This document shows positions 49,701-56,727 of a stretch of DNA of 64,000 nt, piece after piece. The notes under the pieces are model-generated. The model was not told where the DNA came from. It saw only the letters and a program-made list of their open reading frames with translations, and searched no databases. Made by a program: the position numbers and the translations under genes. This DNA is from a virus, in the IMG/VR virus record IMGVR_UViG_3300030104_004631, positions 1-64,000 of that record; one strand, written 5' to 3'. The first letter of the stretch is position 1. Every line of letters begins with the position of its first letter.

Positions 49701-50365
49701 ACTCATCTGCAACTGGAGTCGCAGTTACTGGAGGATCTGGTTCTTCTATGACTGCTGACATTACAGCATCTGCAGGTGCTATCACTAACGTAACAGTAAA
49801 TGCTGGTGGAACTGGTTTCGCTGCAGGTGAGACCATAACTATTACCAATGCTAACGCATCTGGTATTAAGACTACAGGAAACGTTAGTGCTGCTGATGCA
49901 TCAAGGACTGCTGGTACATATACAATCGGTGCTTCTGATTATGGTACAGGTGGATCTGGTAATTCTGCAACATTTAGTATTGTAGTTGATGGTAGCGGTG
50001 CTGCAACAATCACTGTTACTGATGACGGTACAGGATTTGTTGTTGATGAAACAATCACAGTTGCTGATGCACAACTTGGTGGTGGTGGCGGTGCTGCTCT
50101 CACCTTTGATGCTACAGCAATTCATGGTAATGGAGCAACAGTTAATATCGCTACTGTTGCAACAAACGCAACATTAACTCTTACTGACATCACAACGATG
50201 GAAGTTGGAGCAACTGTTACAGGTGCTACTTCTGGCACCACAGGTGTTGTTACTGCTCTCGGCACTAACGCAATCACCGTTGATAATGTAGATGGATTCT
50301 TTAAGAAAGGAGAAGTCGTCAGTGCAAATGATGTTACTACATTAACTATATCTTCATTCTCTTGA
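43748..50365 (+). CDS. 2205-aa tail fibre protein
   Basis: The N-terminus (R-I-Q-L-R-R-G, then L-A-Q-G-E-L-G-I-E-L-D-T-G-R-F-K-I-G-D-G) is the Mtd-N-like attachment domain common in phage fibres. Most of the rest is a beta-helical shaft built from L-x-V-x-G-x-T-T-I-N and N-G-S-G-T-x-K-F-x-V-D-T-D-N-G-N-T units. Two copies of a longer module lie at about residues 557-655 and 1235-1325, and a 43-residue tandem repeat at about 1653-1799. The C-terminal 300 residues carry GxGY and GExVxGxTSGA-like modules and end in S-S-F-S, with no intramolecular chaperone domain visible. Role: host attachment. The receptor-binding tip cannot be located from sequence. Confidence 0.85.
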   Translation: MANRIQLRRGNGQEWQNSNPILAQGELGIELDTGRFKIGDGVTSWNTLRYERPIESTSNTANTLVQRDTDGNFSAATITATVIGNASTASRLASSRQIQIIGDVSGSQIFDGSENISITSTLDLLSSLPHHDNTETSSGTYTKVTVDAKGRVTNASNPTTLADYNLNGTVEGSSAQAYDLDLVAVAGLTTTGFISRTATNTMATRTITGTAGKINVNNGGGLAGNPTLDLATTTVVDGDYNTESLTSVSGVGSNSEPFGTETVNAVKFSVDDRGRLTSATNVPIATATQGTTALAYNAGTTYVRGNQITNASKLYQAIAGIAAGAGAPTHSDTSDAGSWRHLGAATSPQKGLASFDQEDFAVTAAGHVTMALGSIDNDQLQNSRISFADGNAVEHFDLDQELTATTGYRGLNKLNYIKVNDTSGNLLFGANNTGDSSAGEIDVNVRSYFSDPDITLDGAVAQTLDKTGDGNLTFQTTQDSTSARTLSILATNAGTGTSGVVVTAENAVTITASDAAGKVQVEDTYFQGDYIASSAATMILDPGDDRAVSGKVQIMGDLQVDGTTTTINSTITTLDDPIITLGGDTAPGSDDNKDRGVEFRYYDASAKVGFFGYDDSAADLGGHTGAFTFLYDATNTSEVFAGTDAGIIAGNLKLTTNTNSTSNTTGDLVVAGGVGIGDDVNIGGLLDVDGTFRANSTSRFDDNIVFQGASKTLELKNGSGTTKTTLHTTTGNAEFGGIVTTTGAIDANSTLNVANEVYLESTNEPDILSGAPHSIQNADYGAFRCDGGGYFDKAVLFNGDIFLNGDFNQQEDATENYGLRNYLSVRYKMRAGSVGVYTPSYSNHNTSNLRVFGGAGVNTTLHVGATGVGQGLFVGKKNSGDTVKFSVDGPSGNVDTSGTLVVAGQTTINDTLIINAANEEFAIQNGSGTDKFTVDTDNGNTVIQGTVNIEGVTDIDNDFAVRSGTTDKFFVASASGNTNIEGTLTADGHTELNSTLNVDNNTTLGGTLVVTNNSEFNGTVDVDADFAVRSGTTDKATIASSSGNIATDGTLVVAGQTTINDSLIVQSDNEVVNINNGSGTTKFSIDTDNGNTNIIGTVTIGDATQINDTLGVSGVTTITRNTQQTLSGSYAADGAFQLTGGAAIGKNVAIGEGLRVYGGTELTGALDLNSSADISGALVCNDNVNIKADNKMFTIETAGGDDKFTVDTDNGNTDIRGTLDVGGDVTAESNLTITGNLTVNGTTTTVNSTVTTLDDPIITVGGDTAPASNDGKDRGVEFRYYDGSAKIGFFGYDRSSSQFAFLTSATNTAEVLAGTDGALRAGSLNLTAAGTALDVDNDANIDGALTVDGQIVSNKSSGAPFSIASTTKVANLNVDLLDGMTTASANTASTVVNRDGSGDFAANQITAASAAGAGAGFLGNATTADAWKTARTFTIDGVVSGSVSVDGSAAPTITTTYVDADITALAAMSGTGYVVRTAANTYAQRTLAVTASSGITLTNPDGVSGNTTINVASSDTNAANNLVLRDGSGDFAANEITSDLVGNLTGATSTAKDLNPAADSTYDLGTSSVRWQGIFADAANITAITGTLTGTVSSLANHDTADLAEGTNLYYTDERVDDRVNALIVAGTGITKVYDDAAGTYTLTVTQADVNTDNITEGSTNLFTTAARTRTHFTYGTGITHSSGTLSVTQSDIDTDNVTEGSTNLFTTAARTRTHFTYGTGITHSSGTLSVTQADINTDNVTEGSTNLFTTAARTRTHFTYGTGITHSSGTLSVTQADIDTDNVTEGSTNLFTTAARTRGHISVTGDLAYNSGTGVISFTERTDAEVNTLADARVAAATGANLDLSSKSTTNLSEGTNQYYTEARVQAKLDNAFEQLSAMLNNLATSTTLTLALSGDPTPGAVVTTGVSVGGGGGFTAGTGVATSGGTGSSLTVDTTVVGGAITAATVNAGGSGYLISDTVTVTNPNAGKVLTLNLATLSGGTGYSSATGVAVTGGSGSSMTADITASAGAITNVTVNAGGTGFAAGETITITNANASGIKTTGNVSAADASRTAGTYTIGASDYGTGGSGNSATFSIVVDGSGAATITVTDDGTGFVVDETITVADAQLGGGGGAALTFDATAIHGNGATVNIATVATNATLTLTDITTMEVGATVTGATSGTTGVVTALGTNAITVDNVDGFFKKGEVVSANDVTTLTISSFS
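45415..45715 (+). repeat. Fibre module copy 1
   Basis: This encodes D-G-T-T-T-T-I-N-S-T-I-T-T-L-D-D-P-I-I-T, then K-D-R-G-V-E-F-R-Y-Y-D and G-F-F-G-Y-D, and ends A-G-T-D-A-G-I. It is the longer copy, with about ten extra residues (D-D-S-A-A-D-L-G-G-H) relative to the copy at 47450-47715. Confidence 0.8.
47450..47715 (+). repeat. Fibre module copy 2
   Basis: This paralogous copy of the module at 45415-45715 keeps the V-N-G-T-T-T-T-V-N-S-T-V-T-T-L-D-D-P-I-I-T core, the K-D-R-G-V-E-F-R-Y-Y-D stretch and the G-F-F-G-Y-D motif. Protein identity is high although many codons differ. Confidence 0.8.
48704..49143 (+). repeat. 129-nt tandem repeat in the tail fibre (3.4 units)
   Basis: Units begin at 48704, 48833, 48962 and 49091, exactly 129 nt apart. 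The 43-residue unit contains E-G-S-T-N-L-F-T-T-A-A-R-T-R, then F-T-Y-G-T-G-I-T-H-S-S-G and L-S-V-T-Q. The proteins are nearly identical but synonymous codons vary freely. The fourth unit diverges after A-A-R-T-R. Confidence 0.95.
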
Positions 50366-50371
50366 TAACCC

Positions 50372-51178
50372 ATGTCAGCAACTAGACCCGCAACTAAAAC
50401 CGAACTAAGAGATTATGCTCTTCGTCGTTTGGGATATCCAACGATTGACATCAACGTTGCTACAACGCAACTCGATGATCTAATTGAAGAAGCAATTGAC
50501 TACTACCAAGAGTATCATTATAATGGTAGTTACAAAACTTTTATTAAAATAGAAGTTACTGATGCTATTAAGACCGCTGCACAAGCATCTGCTCAAATTG
50601 GTTCTACTGCTTGGTATGAAGGAACTGAGTATGTTGATCTACCTCCTGGTGTATTGAGTGTTAATAAGGTTTATAGTCAAATTGGTGCTTCTAGTATTGT
50701 TCCTGGAAATATTTTTAATATTAAATATCAAATTTTCTTGAATGATATTTACTCAATGACTCATGGTCAAATCCTTCATTATTATATGACTTCTCAATAT
50801 CTTGAGACTTTGGATTGGATTACCAATAGTAGTAATAGTCGTAGGACTAGATTCAATGAACTGCAAGGAAGATTGTATCTTGATTTTGATTGGGAAGAAC
50901 TACAAGCTGGTGATTTTATTTTAGTTGAAACAATGATGCGTCAAGATCCTGAAACTTACACTGCGATGTATAATGACAACTGGTTGAAAGATTATGTTGA
51001 GTCATTATTCCAACAACAGTGGGGTCGTAATTTAAGTAAGTATGATGGTATTCAAATGTTAGGTGGTGTTACACTTAATGGTCGTCAAATACTTGAGGAT
51101 GCGAGTACCTTTAAGAAAGATCTTGAAACTACTCTTCGTGAGACATATGAACTTCCACCTTTGGATTTGGTAGGTTAA
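50372..51178 (+). CDS. 13: Neck protein gp13
   Basis: The 268-aa protein starts 6 nt after the tail fibre stop. L-R-D-Y-A-L-R-R-L-G-Y-P-T-I-D-I-N-V near residues 11-28, the D-D-L-I-E-E-A-I-D-Y-Y-Q-E-Y-H segment and the L-Y-L-D-F-D-W region around 170 are typical of T4-like gp13. T4 gp13 has 309 aa. It forms, with gp14, the neck that closes the filled head and joins it to the tail. It is followed 1 nt later by gp14. Confidence 0.88.
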   Translation: MSATRPATKTELRDYALRRLGYPTIDINVATTQLDDLIEEAIDYYQEYHYNGSYKTFIKIEVTDAIKTAAQASAQIGSTAWYEGTEYVDLPPGVLSVNKVYSQIGASSIVPGNIFNIKYQIFLNDIYSMTHGQILHYYMTSQYLETLDWITNSSNSRRTRFNELQGRLYLDFDWEELQAGDFILVETMMRQDPETYTAMYNDNWLKDYVESLFQQQWGRNLSKYDGIQMLGGVTLNGRQILEDASTFKKDLETTLRETYELPPLDLVG

Positions 51179-51179
51179 T

Positions 51180-52106
51180 ATGGCATTTTCCAATTCTCCA
51201 GCGTCAGATTTTGTTTTTAGAGATCATACAAATCTTCTAAAAGCAAATGGTTCTGCTCAAGAACAAACTTTTATAGAAAATTTAATTGTAGAGAGTATTG
51301 AAATCTACGGTCAAGATATCTACTACATGCCTAGAACCTATGTCAACAGAGACACTATTTTAGGTGAAGTTGAAAATAGTAGATTTACACAAGCATTACA
51401 AGTTAGAGCGTATGTTAATAACGTAGAGGGATGGGAAGGACAAGGAGAATTGTTAAGTAAGTTTGGTGTTCGTATTGAAGACAAAACAACTTTTGTTTTT
51501 TCTAGAGAAAAGTTTACATCTGCTGTAGATGATAATGCAGTATTGAATGTTGAGGGTCGTCCTAATGAAGGAGATTTAATTTGGTTTCCTGCTACTAAAC
51601 ATTTATTTGAGATTCAGTTTGTTGAGGCAGAAAGACCATTCTACCAGTTAGGAAAAGGTTTTGTTTGGGAATGTCAGTGTGAACTCTTCCAGTATGCAGA
51701 CGAGGCACTCGATACTGGAGTTGCAGAGATTGATGGTATTGAAGCAGCATTTGCTAATGCTATTACAGTCAACTTTGCTGCTGGTGGTTCTGGTACGTTT
51801 ACAGTTGGTGAGGTAGTTGCTGGTGGTACATCTAATGTAACTGCTGAAGTTAAAGCATGGAATGCTACTGACAGACAACTACAAGTGTACAATAGGTCTG
51901 GTATCTTTACTATTCCAGAAACTGTAACTGGACAAACTTCTGGTGCTGCTTGGACATCTGCATCCTATAATACACTAAATAACGTTAATACCGCTGACAG
52001 CATTGATACCAACTTTGGTTTTGAGACTGCTGATGACGATATCATAGATTTTACAGAAGGTAATCCCTTCGGTTCAATTGGTTCCACTACTGACACTACA
52101 ATCTGA
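51180..52106 (+). CDS. 14: Neck protein gp14 with an inserted module
   Basis: The 308-aa protein is longer than T4 gp14 (256 aa). Its core is visible in the E-N-L-I-V-E-S-I-E-I-Y-G-Q-D-I-Y-Y-M-P-R segment (about residues 28-50), the W-E-G-Q-G-E-L-L-S-K-F-G-V segment (about 83-97) and V-W-E-C-Q-C-E-L-F-Q-Y near 165. Immediately after this, residues about 195-265 form an extra module (G-E-V-V-A-G-G-T-S-N-V, then V-T-G-Q-T-S-G-A) of the kind seen in the baseplate proteins here. The C-terminal N-T-A-D-S-I-D-T-N-F-G-F-E then resumes. It completes the head-tail neck and overlaps gp15 (TGATG). Confidence 0.88.
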   Translation: MAFSNSPASDFVFRDHTNLLKANGSAQEQTFIENLIVESIEIYGQDIYYMPRTYVNRDTILGEVENSRFTQALQVRAYVNNVEGWEGQGELLSKFGVRIEDKTTFVFSREKFTSAVDDNAVLNVEGRPNEGDLIWFPATKHLFEIQFVEAERPFYQLGKGFVWECQCELFQYADEALDTGVAEIDGIEAAFANAITVNFAAGGSGTFTVGEVVAGGTSNVTAEVKAWNATDRQLQVYNRSGIFTIPETVTGQTSGAAWTSASYNTLNNVNTADSIDTNFGFETADDDIIDFTEGNPFGSIGSTTDTTI

Positions 52107-52894
52107 TGTTAGGTACATATTCATATCACGAAATTTTTAGACGAACTGTTGTAGCGTTTGGTACGTTGTTTAACAACATTGAACTTCGTCGTTCAACCGA
52201 GGTACAGAAAGTTCCTTTGGCTTATGGTCCAAAGCAAAAATTCTTAGCACGATTAGATCAAGTTCCTGATCCTACTAACAAAAGAGTTCAAATTACATTA
52301 CCTAGAATCTCTTTCGAGATTAATGGTATTCAATATGATTCTTCAAGAAAGGTATCACCCACTCAAAAAATTAAATTTCCTAAAGATGGTGACGAGAATA
52401 AGACAGCATATATGCCTGTTCCTTATAATCTCTCATTTGAATTAGCAATCATTTCTAAGAATCAGGAAGATGGTCTTCAGATTCTTGAACAAATTCTTCC
52501 ATTTTTTCAACCACATTTTAATCTGGCAGTTAAGTTAGTTCCTGATGTAAATGAAACAAAGGATGTTCCTGTTGTTTTAAACAGTGTTGACTATGAAGAT
52601 GATTATGAAAACAACTTTCAGACTCGTAGAGCAATCATTTACACTTTACAATTTACTGTAAAAACTTATCTATACGGTCCTGTTACTGATACCAAGACTA
52701 TCAAAAAAGTTATTACAGATTACTATACCGATACAAATACAACTTCTGCACCAAGAGAAGTTCGGTATACAATTCAACCAAATCCTATTACAGCAGATGC
52801 TGATGATGATTTTGGATTCGGTATTGTTGACGAAGACTTTACCGATATGAAGAAACGTAATCCTACAAGTGGATCTGACGAGACAATAACATGA
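52106..52894 (+). CDS. 15: Proximal tail sheath stabilisation protein gp15
   Basis: The 262-aa protein is close in length to T4 gp15 (272 aa). The N-terminus (Y-S-Y-H-E-I-F-R-R-T-V-V-A-F-G-T-L-F-N-N-I) and the L-P-R-I-S-F-E-I-N-G-I-Q-Y-D block near residues 67-82, followed by P-V-P-Y-N-L-S-F-E-L, are characteristic. gp15 forms a hexamer on top of the tail that stabilises the sheath and accepts the head. It is coupled to gp14 and overlaps gp16 by 4 nt (ATGA). Confidence 0.9.
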   Translation: MLGTYSYHEIFRRTVVAFGTLFNNIELRRSTEVQKVPLAYGPKQKFLARLDQVPDPTNKRVQITLPRISFEINGIQYDSSRKVSPTQKIKFPKDGDENKTAYMPVPYNLSFELAIISKNQEDGLQILEQILPFFQPHFNLAVKLVPDVNETKDVPVVLNSVDYEDDYENNFQTRRAIIYTLQFTVKTYLYGPVTDTKTIKKVITDYYTDTNTTSAPREVRYTIQPNPITADADDDFGFGIVDEDFTDMKKRNPTSGSDETIT

Positions 52895-53322
52895 CGAATC
52901 CTTTTGATGGTCTCGATACTGCCTTTGGAGCAGAACCTTCTGAACTTCAGAAGCATGTTGAGAAGGTGAAACCCCAATTAAAAAAATCTGAAGAAGGTGA
53001 TGTCAAGCAAGATTATGAGACTTCTCGTGCTGCATTACATATGTTAGTGATGAAAGGACAGGAGGCAGTAGATGGAATTCTTGACGTTGCGAGAGCAAGC
53101 GATCATCCTAGAGCTTATGAGGTTGCTGCGACAACGATTAAAAGTGTAGCAGATACTGCTGACAAACTCATTGACTTACAAAAGAAAATGAAGGAGTTAG
53201 ATGCTGAAGATAAAAAATCAGGACCATCGACTGTTAATAACACAATGTTCGTTGGTAGCACTGCTGATCTCCAAAAAATGTTAAAGAAACAAAAGGAGAT
53301 AAATAATACTGACACGAAATAA
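52891..53322 (+). CDS. 16: Terminase small subunit gp16
   Basis: The 143-aa protein is slightly shorter than T4 gp16 (164 aa). D-Y-E-T-S-R-A-A-L-H-M-L-V near residues 41-53 is followed by a central helical region (G-Q-E-A-V-D-G-I-L-D-V-A-R-A-S-D-H-P-R-A-Y-E-V) typical of the oligomerising helices, then a Lys-rich stretch and a polar C-terminus. It recognises phage DNA and regulates gp17. In T4 the two subunit genes are adjacent; here 8.2 kb of other genes separate them. Confidence 0.88.
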   Translation: MTNPFDGLDTAFGAEPSELQKHVEKVKPQLKKSEEGDVKQDYETSRAALHMLVMKGQEAVDGILDVARASDHPRAYEVAATTIKSVADTADKLIDLQKKMKELDAEDKKSGPSTVNNTMFVGSTADLQKMLKKQKEINNTDTK

Positions 53323-53328
53323 CAAGAC

Positions 53329-53865
53329 ATGACAGTTCTTAATGTATTAAGTACCAATTCAGTAGCCGCTGGTGCGACTGAATATCAAACAGTACAAACA
53401 GGATATTATAGAGTTGGTTCTACAGCAGGTGCTGCTACTGTTTCTTTTAACGGTGGTGCGGCAATAACTCTAGTACAAAATGAATTCATTCTTATCAAGG
53501 GTGGCAAACCTGGTCAAGCAAAAATAGTTAAAGCAGTTGATGATTCTACTGCTGATTACTTTGTTGGTGAGCATCTTCAAGATACATCTGCAAATCATCC
53601 ATTCTCTGTGGGAGATTTTATTGCGATTGTAGATGACTCTACTGATCCAGGAATTGATAGTAACTTCCTTTCTGCTGGCACTGCTGGTAAAAAAATTACT
53701 GCAATTTCAACTAGTAACTTATTAACTACTGACGTAGATTCTTCTTCAGCAAGTGCTGATTACACTTGGTCATCTGGTCCTAAGGCAAGAATTTTACGTG
53801 CTGTTAAGATAACAGCTGCCACTAGTGCAGTTATTGTTGAAGAAGTACAAGTAGTAGGCGGTTAA
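53329..53865 (+). CDS. Putative small virion protein, 178 aa
   Basis: The protein begins MTVLNVLSTNSVAAG and is a beta-rich, Ala/Thr/Ser/Val-rich chain with no cysteine or membrane segment. The composition resembles minor structural or decoration proteins, and it sits between gp16 and two highly basic proteins in a morphogenesis block. I cannot assign a family. It begins 6 nt after gp16 and is followed directly by the next gene. Confidence 0.6.
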   Translation: MTVLNVLSTNSVAAGATEYQTVQTGYYRVGSTAGAATVSFNGGAAITLVQNEFILIKGGKPGQAKIVKAVDDSTADYFVGEHLQDTSANHPFSVGDFIAIVDDSTDPGIDSNFLSAGTAGKKITAISTSNLLTTDVDSSSASADYTWSSGPKARILRAVKITAATSAVIVEEVQVVGG

Positions 53866-54552
53866 ATGGCTGAAGGTTTTAAGTCTGATATTCCACCCGC
53901 AATTAATCAAACCGCTAAGAAATACATTAGAGGTATGATGAAGGGTAAAAAACGTTGGTCTAAGTTATATGGCACACGTGATAAGGAAGTCATGCATAAG
54001 ACTGCGAATAAAATGGCACTTAAAGATAATCTGAAAGTTATGTATTACAAAGATTTCATCAACTTGGTTGAAGGCAATCCTACTACAAGGTTGCTTTCAA
54101 AAGCAAAATCTAAAACTACTGGAAATATTTCTGCAGATCGGGGAACCGATGAGAAGAAAAATAGATCGAGTAGAAAAAACCTTGAGAAAGATCTCAAGAA
54201 AAAAGGTATTGGTTACAAGAAAGGAGTCGGAGAATATAAATATTCATCAGGTGAAGGCACTGGACGTGAAGTCTCATACCAAACCTCTCCAGGTAAGGGA
54301 ATGAGTAAGCGTCGCTTTGGTAAAGTTATGCGACGATTGGGTCGCAAACATGGACAGGAATCAGTAATCACAAAGAAAGCAGGTAAATCTGCTAAACTGC
54401 ATGATACTGAATCAAAGAAACCCTCTAAGTCTATAAGTTTAGGAAAGGCAAAACCAGGAAAAAATCCTTCTGGACAGGGAGAAACTTCTGGAACAAAAGT
54501 TAGAAAAGGAAAACTAGGTAAAACCAACAAACCATCATACCATTATGGATAA
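53866..54552 (+). CDS. Highly basic 228-aa protein
   Basis: The ATG follows immediately on the previous stop. Residues 1-70 look folded (P-P-A-I-N-Q-T-A-K-K-Y-I-R-G-M-M, then K-R-W-S-K-L-Y-G-T-R). The remaining 150 are dominated by Lys, Arg, Gly and Ser (K-N-R-S-S-R-K-N-L-E-K-D-L-K-K-K) and are probably disordered. The charge suits DNA binding, either inside the head or during packaging; this is inference from composition. It overlaps the next, even more Lys-rich gene by 8 nt. Confidence 0.6.
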   Translation: MAEGFKSDIPPAINQTAKKYIRGMMKGKKRWSKLYGTRDKEVMHKTANKMALKDNLKVMYYKDFINLVEGNPTTRLLSKAKSKTTGNISADRGTDEKKNRSSRKNLEKDLKKKGIGYKKGVGEYKYSSGEGTGREVSYQTSPGKGMSKRRFGKVMRRLGRKHGQESVITKKAGKSAKLHDTESKKPSKSISLGKAKPGKNPSGQGETSGTKVRKGKLGKTNKPSYHYG

Positions 54553-56437
54553 CATGAAAGCAACTATCAATGAAAGGGGTGACCATTGGCATCCCGATCC
54601 TGAGAAGGATAAGAAGTTGGGTGGTCCTGGTGCTAATCAGCGTGCTCGTGAAGATCGTGCTGATGCTGCTAAACCAAAGTCTGATCCTAAGAAGTTGAGG
54701 AAGGGTGAATCATATATGGATTATGCTAAACGTCATGGACACAAGTCACCTACTAAGAAAAAATCTCTCTTGGGTCGTTTAGGTTTGAGGAAAGAAGCGT
54801 ATAGAGTGCTTGCTAAGGACAAAGGTGAAGAAGGTAAACCATCTCAGTTCTCATATAAGGATGAGAAGGATGCTAAGAAATTTGCTGATGGTATTAATAA
54901 GAAAGGTGGTAAGGCAACTGTGACTAAAGAACATCATACAAAAGATAAAGATGGTAAAGTAATAGAGCATGAGGATGGAACACCTAGTTCAGTAGAAGAA
55001 GAAATTAAGATGACTAGGAAAGCATATTCAAAAATCCATAAAGACTTTAGAAGTGACATGAAAAATCCTAGAACTACAAAGTATGTGCCAGGTAAAGGTA
55101 CAGTATCAATGCCTGTTAAGTTTGTGGAAGAAGGAAAAGGTTATCAACCAGAAATCGAACATAGTAAAATGGGTGATGCTAAAAAGAAAGCAGAGAAGAA
55201 AAGGAAAGAAGCAGAAAAGAGTTTACCACCACATCTAAAATTGGATACCATGAGAAAAGCATTTGCACACACTAACGAAAGTATTGATCTAACTGAAGAG
55301 TGGGTTGATGCTAGTATAGAAGTATCAGCAGATTACTTTTTTGCAGAAGGAATCAATGAAGATGGTCTTGATCAGATCATTGATGAAGTTGGACTAGAAG
55401 ATTTTGTAGATTTTGTTATTGATCCTATTGAAGAACTTAATGAAGAAAGGGCAGCAAGAAAGGCATCTGCTAAAGCACCTTCATATGAAAAGGTAAAGGC
55501 AAAGGTTGATGCTGGTGATGCAGCAAGAAAGAAAGCAGGTAAAGGTGAGTATGCTGATACTGCTGCTGCTAAACGTAACTATGGTGATGAAGAAGCACCA
55601 GAAGGTAAAACTGCTAAGAAAAAAGCAGTTGCCAAGGTTACTGTAAGGAAACCTAAAGCAGCACCTAAGAAGAAAGCAGCAACTAAAGCAAAGGTAGAGA
55701 AGGCAGTTAAGACTGCTAAGAAAACTCAACCAGCAAAACCAACATCAAAGAAAGGTTTGTTTGGTAAGGTGGGTGATGCTGTTAAGAAAGGTATGGAAAG
55801 ACATAACAAAGCAAGAGCAGCAGGTAAAGAACCAGAGAAGCGTGTAAAGGAATTCGCAAAAGGATTTAAGAAAGGTGTTAAGGATACAGTTAAGTTTGCT
55901 GGTAAGGTTAAGAAAGCAGTAACTACTGAGGAAAGAGTAGCTGAAGGACTAAAGAAAGCAAGAAAGAATGTGGGAGCATCTACTTGTTGGGATGGTTACA
56001 AAGCTCAAGGAACTAAAAAGAAAGGTGGTAAGGAAGTTCCTAACTGCGTGAAGGAAGAAGAACAAGAACTCAAAGAGTACTCACCAAATGTAAGCTACCA
56101 AGCAAAAGGTGGTAAGAAGTCTGGTAAATTAGGCAAGTCTTCTGTTTACAGTCTTAGGGGAGATGATGAAAGTAAAAAAGATTTTAGGAAGTCTCACGTT
56201 AAAGATGTGAAAGATGGTTATGTTGGTAAAGGACACAAACCTACACCAGGTAAGTTTAAGAAAGAAGAAGCATTAGTTGTTGATGAAGGTATCGGTGATA
56301 TGGCAATTAAAGCAATTGAAAAAACTAATCCTCCACATATCAGTAAGCGTTCTGACATGATGCGTAAAATTAAGTTGAATCAACTTAAGAGTTACTTGAA
56401 GAAACAGGACGAGAAAAAGAAAAAAGCAGCATCATAG
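54545..56437 (+). CDS. 630-aa Lys-rich, partly histone H1-like protein
   Basis: Most of the protein is lysine-rich and low in complexity. Residues about 356-400 are an Ala/Lys/Pro tract like the tail of histone H1. An acidic folded-looking segment lies at about 240-300 (I-D-L-T-E-E-W-V-D-A, then G-L-D-Q-I-I-D-E-V-G-L-E-D-F-V). A C-W-D-G-Y-K motif (C481) with a second Cys at 501 in P-N-C-V-K-E-E recalls short motifs recurring in marine phage proteins. Likely roles are DNA condensation in the head or a scaffold-like core protein cleaved on maturation; neither is demonstrated. It follows another basic protein gene and ends before a late promoter. Confidence 0.6.
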   Translation: MDNMKATINERGDHWHPDPEKDKKLGGPGANQRAREDRADAAKPKSDPKKLRKGESYMDYAKRHGHKSPTKKKSLLGRLGLRKEAYRVLAKDKGEEGKPSQFSYKDEKDAKKFADGINKKGGKATVTKEHHTKDKDGKVIEHEDGTPSSVEEEIKMTRKAYSKIHKDFRSDMKNPRTTKYVPGKGTVSMPVKFVEEGKGYQPEIEHSKMGDAKKKAEKKRKEAEKSLPPHLKLDTMRKAFAHTNESIDLTEEWVDASIEVSADYFFAEGINEDGLDQIIDEVGLEDFVDFVIDPIEELNEERAARKASAKAPSYEKVKAKVDAGDAARKKAGKGEYADTAAAKRNYGDEEAPEGKTAKKKAVAKVTVRKPKAAPKKKAATKAKVEKAVKTAKKTQPAKPTSKKGLFGKVGDAVKKGMERHNKARAAGKEPEKRVKEFAKGFKKGVKDTVKFAGKVKKAVTTEERVAEGLKKARKNVGASTCWDGYKAQGTKKKGGKEVPNCVKEEEQELKEYSPNVSYQAKGGKKSGKLGKSSVYSLRGDDESKKDFRKSHVKDVKDGYVGKGHKPTPGKFKKEEALVVDEGIGDMAIKAIEKTNPPHISKRSDMMRKIKLNQLKSYLKKQDEKKKKAAS

Positions 56438-56448
56438 ATCGATAAACG

Positions 56449-56456
56449 TATAAATA
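56449..56456 (+). promoter_or_regulatory. Late promoter box (TATAAATA)
   Basis: A perfect TATAAATA box lies 11 nt after the stop of the 630-aa gene and 70 nt before the next ATG. The leader between them has GGGAGG at 56494-56499 and GGGAG at 56504-56508, both too far from ATG 56527 to be its ribosome site. Confidence 0.65.
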
Positions 56457-56526
56457 CTTCTACTCAAATCAACAACTTGCTGTGATATTAGGCAGGGAGG
56501 TTTGGGAGAAGCATTTTAAAACTTAA

Positions 56527-56688
56527 ATGACAGACGGATCTATAGAGTCTGATCTCAAGAAAGTCCAACAGAAGTTGAAAGATATTGAAAAGAAACAAGA
56601 GATAATGAATAAATTATATCAGTTGGATATTGAGAGAAAGAAGCAGATGGGAGAACGCCCATCTACACATCTCCATGAGATGACTTGA
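56527..56688 (+). CDS. 53-aa charged coiled-coil protein
   Basis: The protein begins MTDGSIESDLKK and residues about 8-42 form a continuous amphipathic helix with heptad-spaced hydrophobics and alternating Lys and Glu. It ends H-L-H-E-M-T. Family is unknown. Two short perfect hairpins occupy the 3' end of the coding sequence. Similar small helical proteins flank morphogenesis genes in this phage, so a minor assembly role is possible. Confidence 0.5.
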   Translation: MTDGSIESDLKKVQQKLKDIEKKQEIMNKLYQLDIERKKQMGERPSTHLHEMT

Positions 56689-56727
56689 CAAGGTTGATAT
56701 AATAGATATAGAAACAGACTGAGAGGT

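Noticed and set aside
1359-53357. Many minus-strand frames of 60-125 codons across the long structural genes
   Set aside because: They lie opposite well-supported genes, are dominated by Ser/Asn/Ile or Val/Pro from the repeat sequence, and lack ribosome sites or recognisable domains.
54545-56437. Naming the Lys-rich protein as a true histone or HU homologue
   Set aside because: Only composition and one Ala/Lys/Pro tract resemble histone H1; no histone fold or HU signature is visible.
56685-56703. TTGACA plus TATAAT as a sigma70 promoter
   Set aside because: Both hexamers are perfect, but the spacer is only 7 nt instead of about 17, so they cannot act as one standard promoter.
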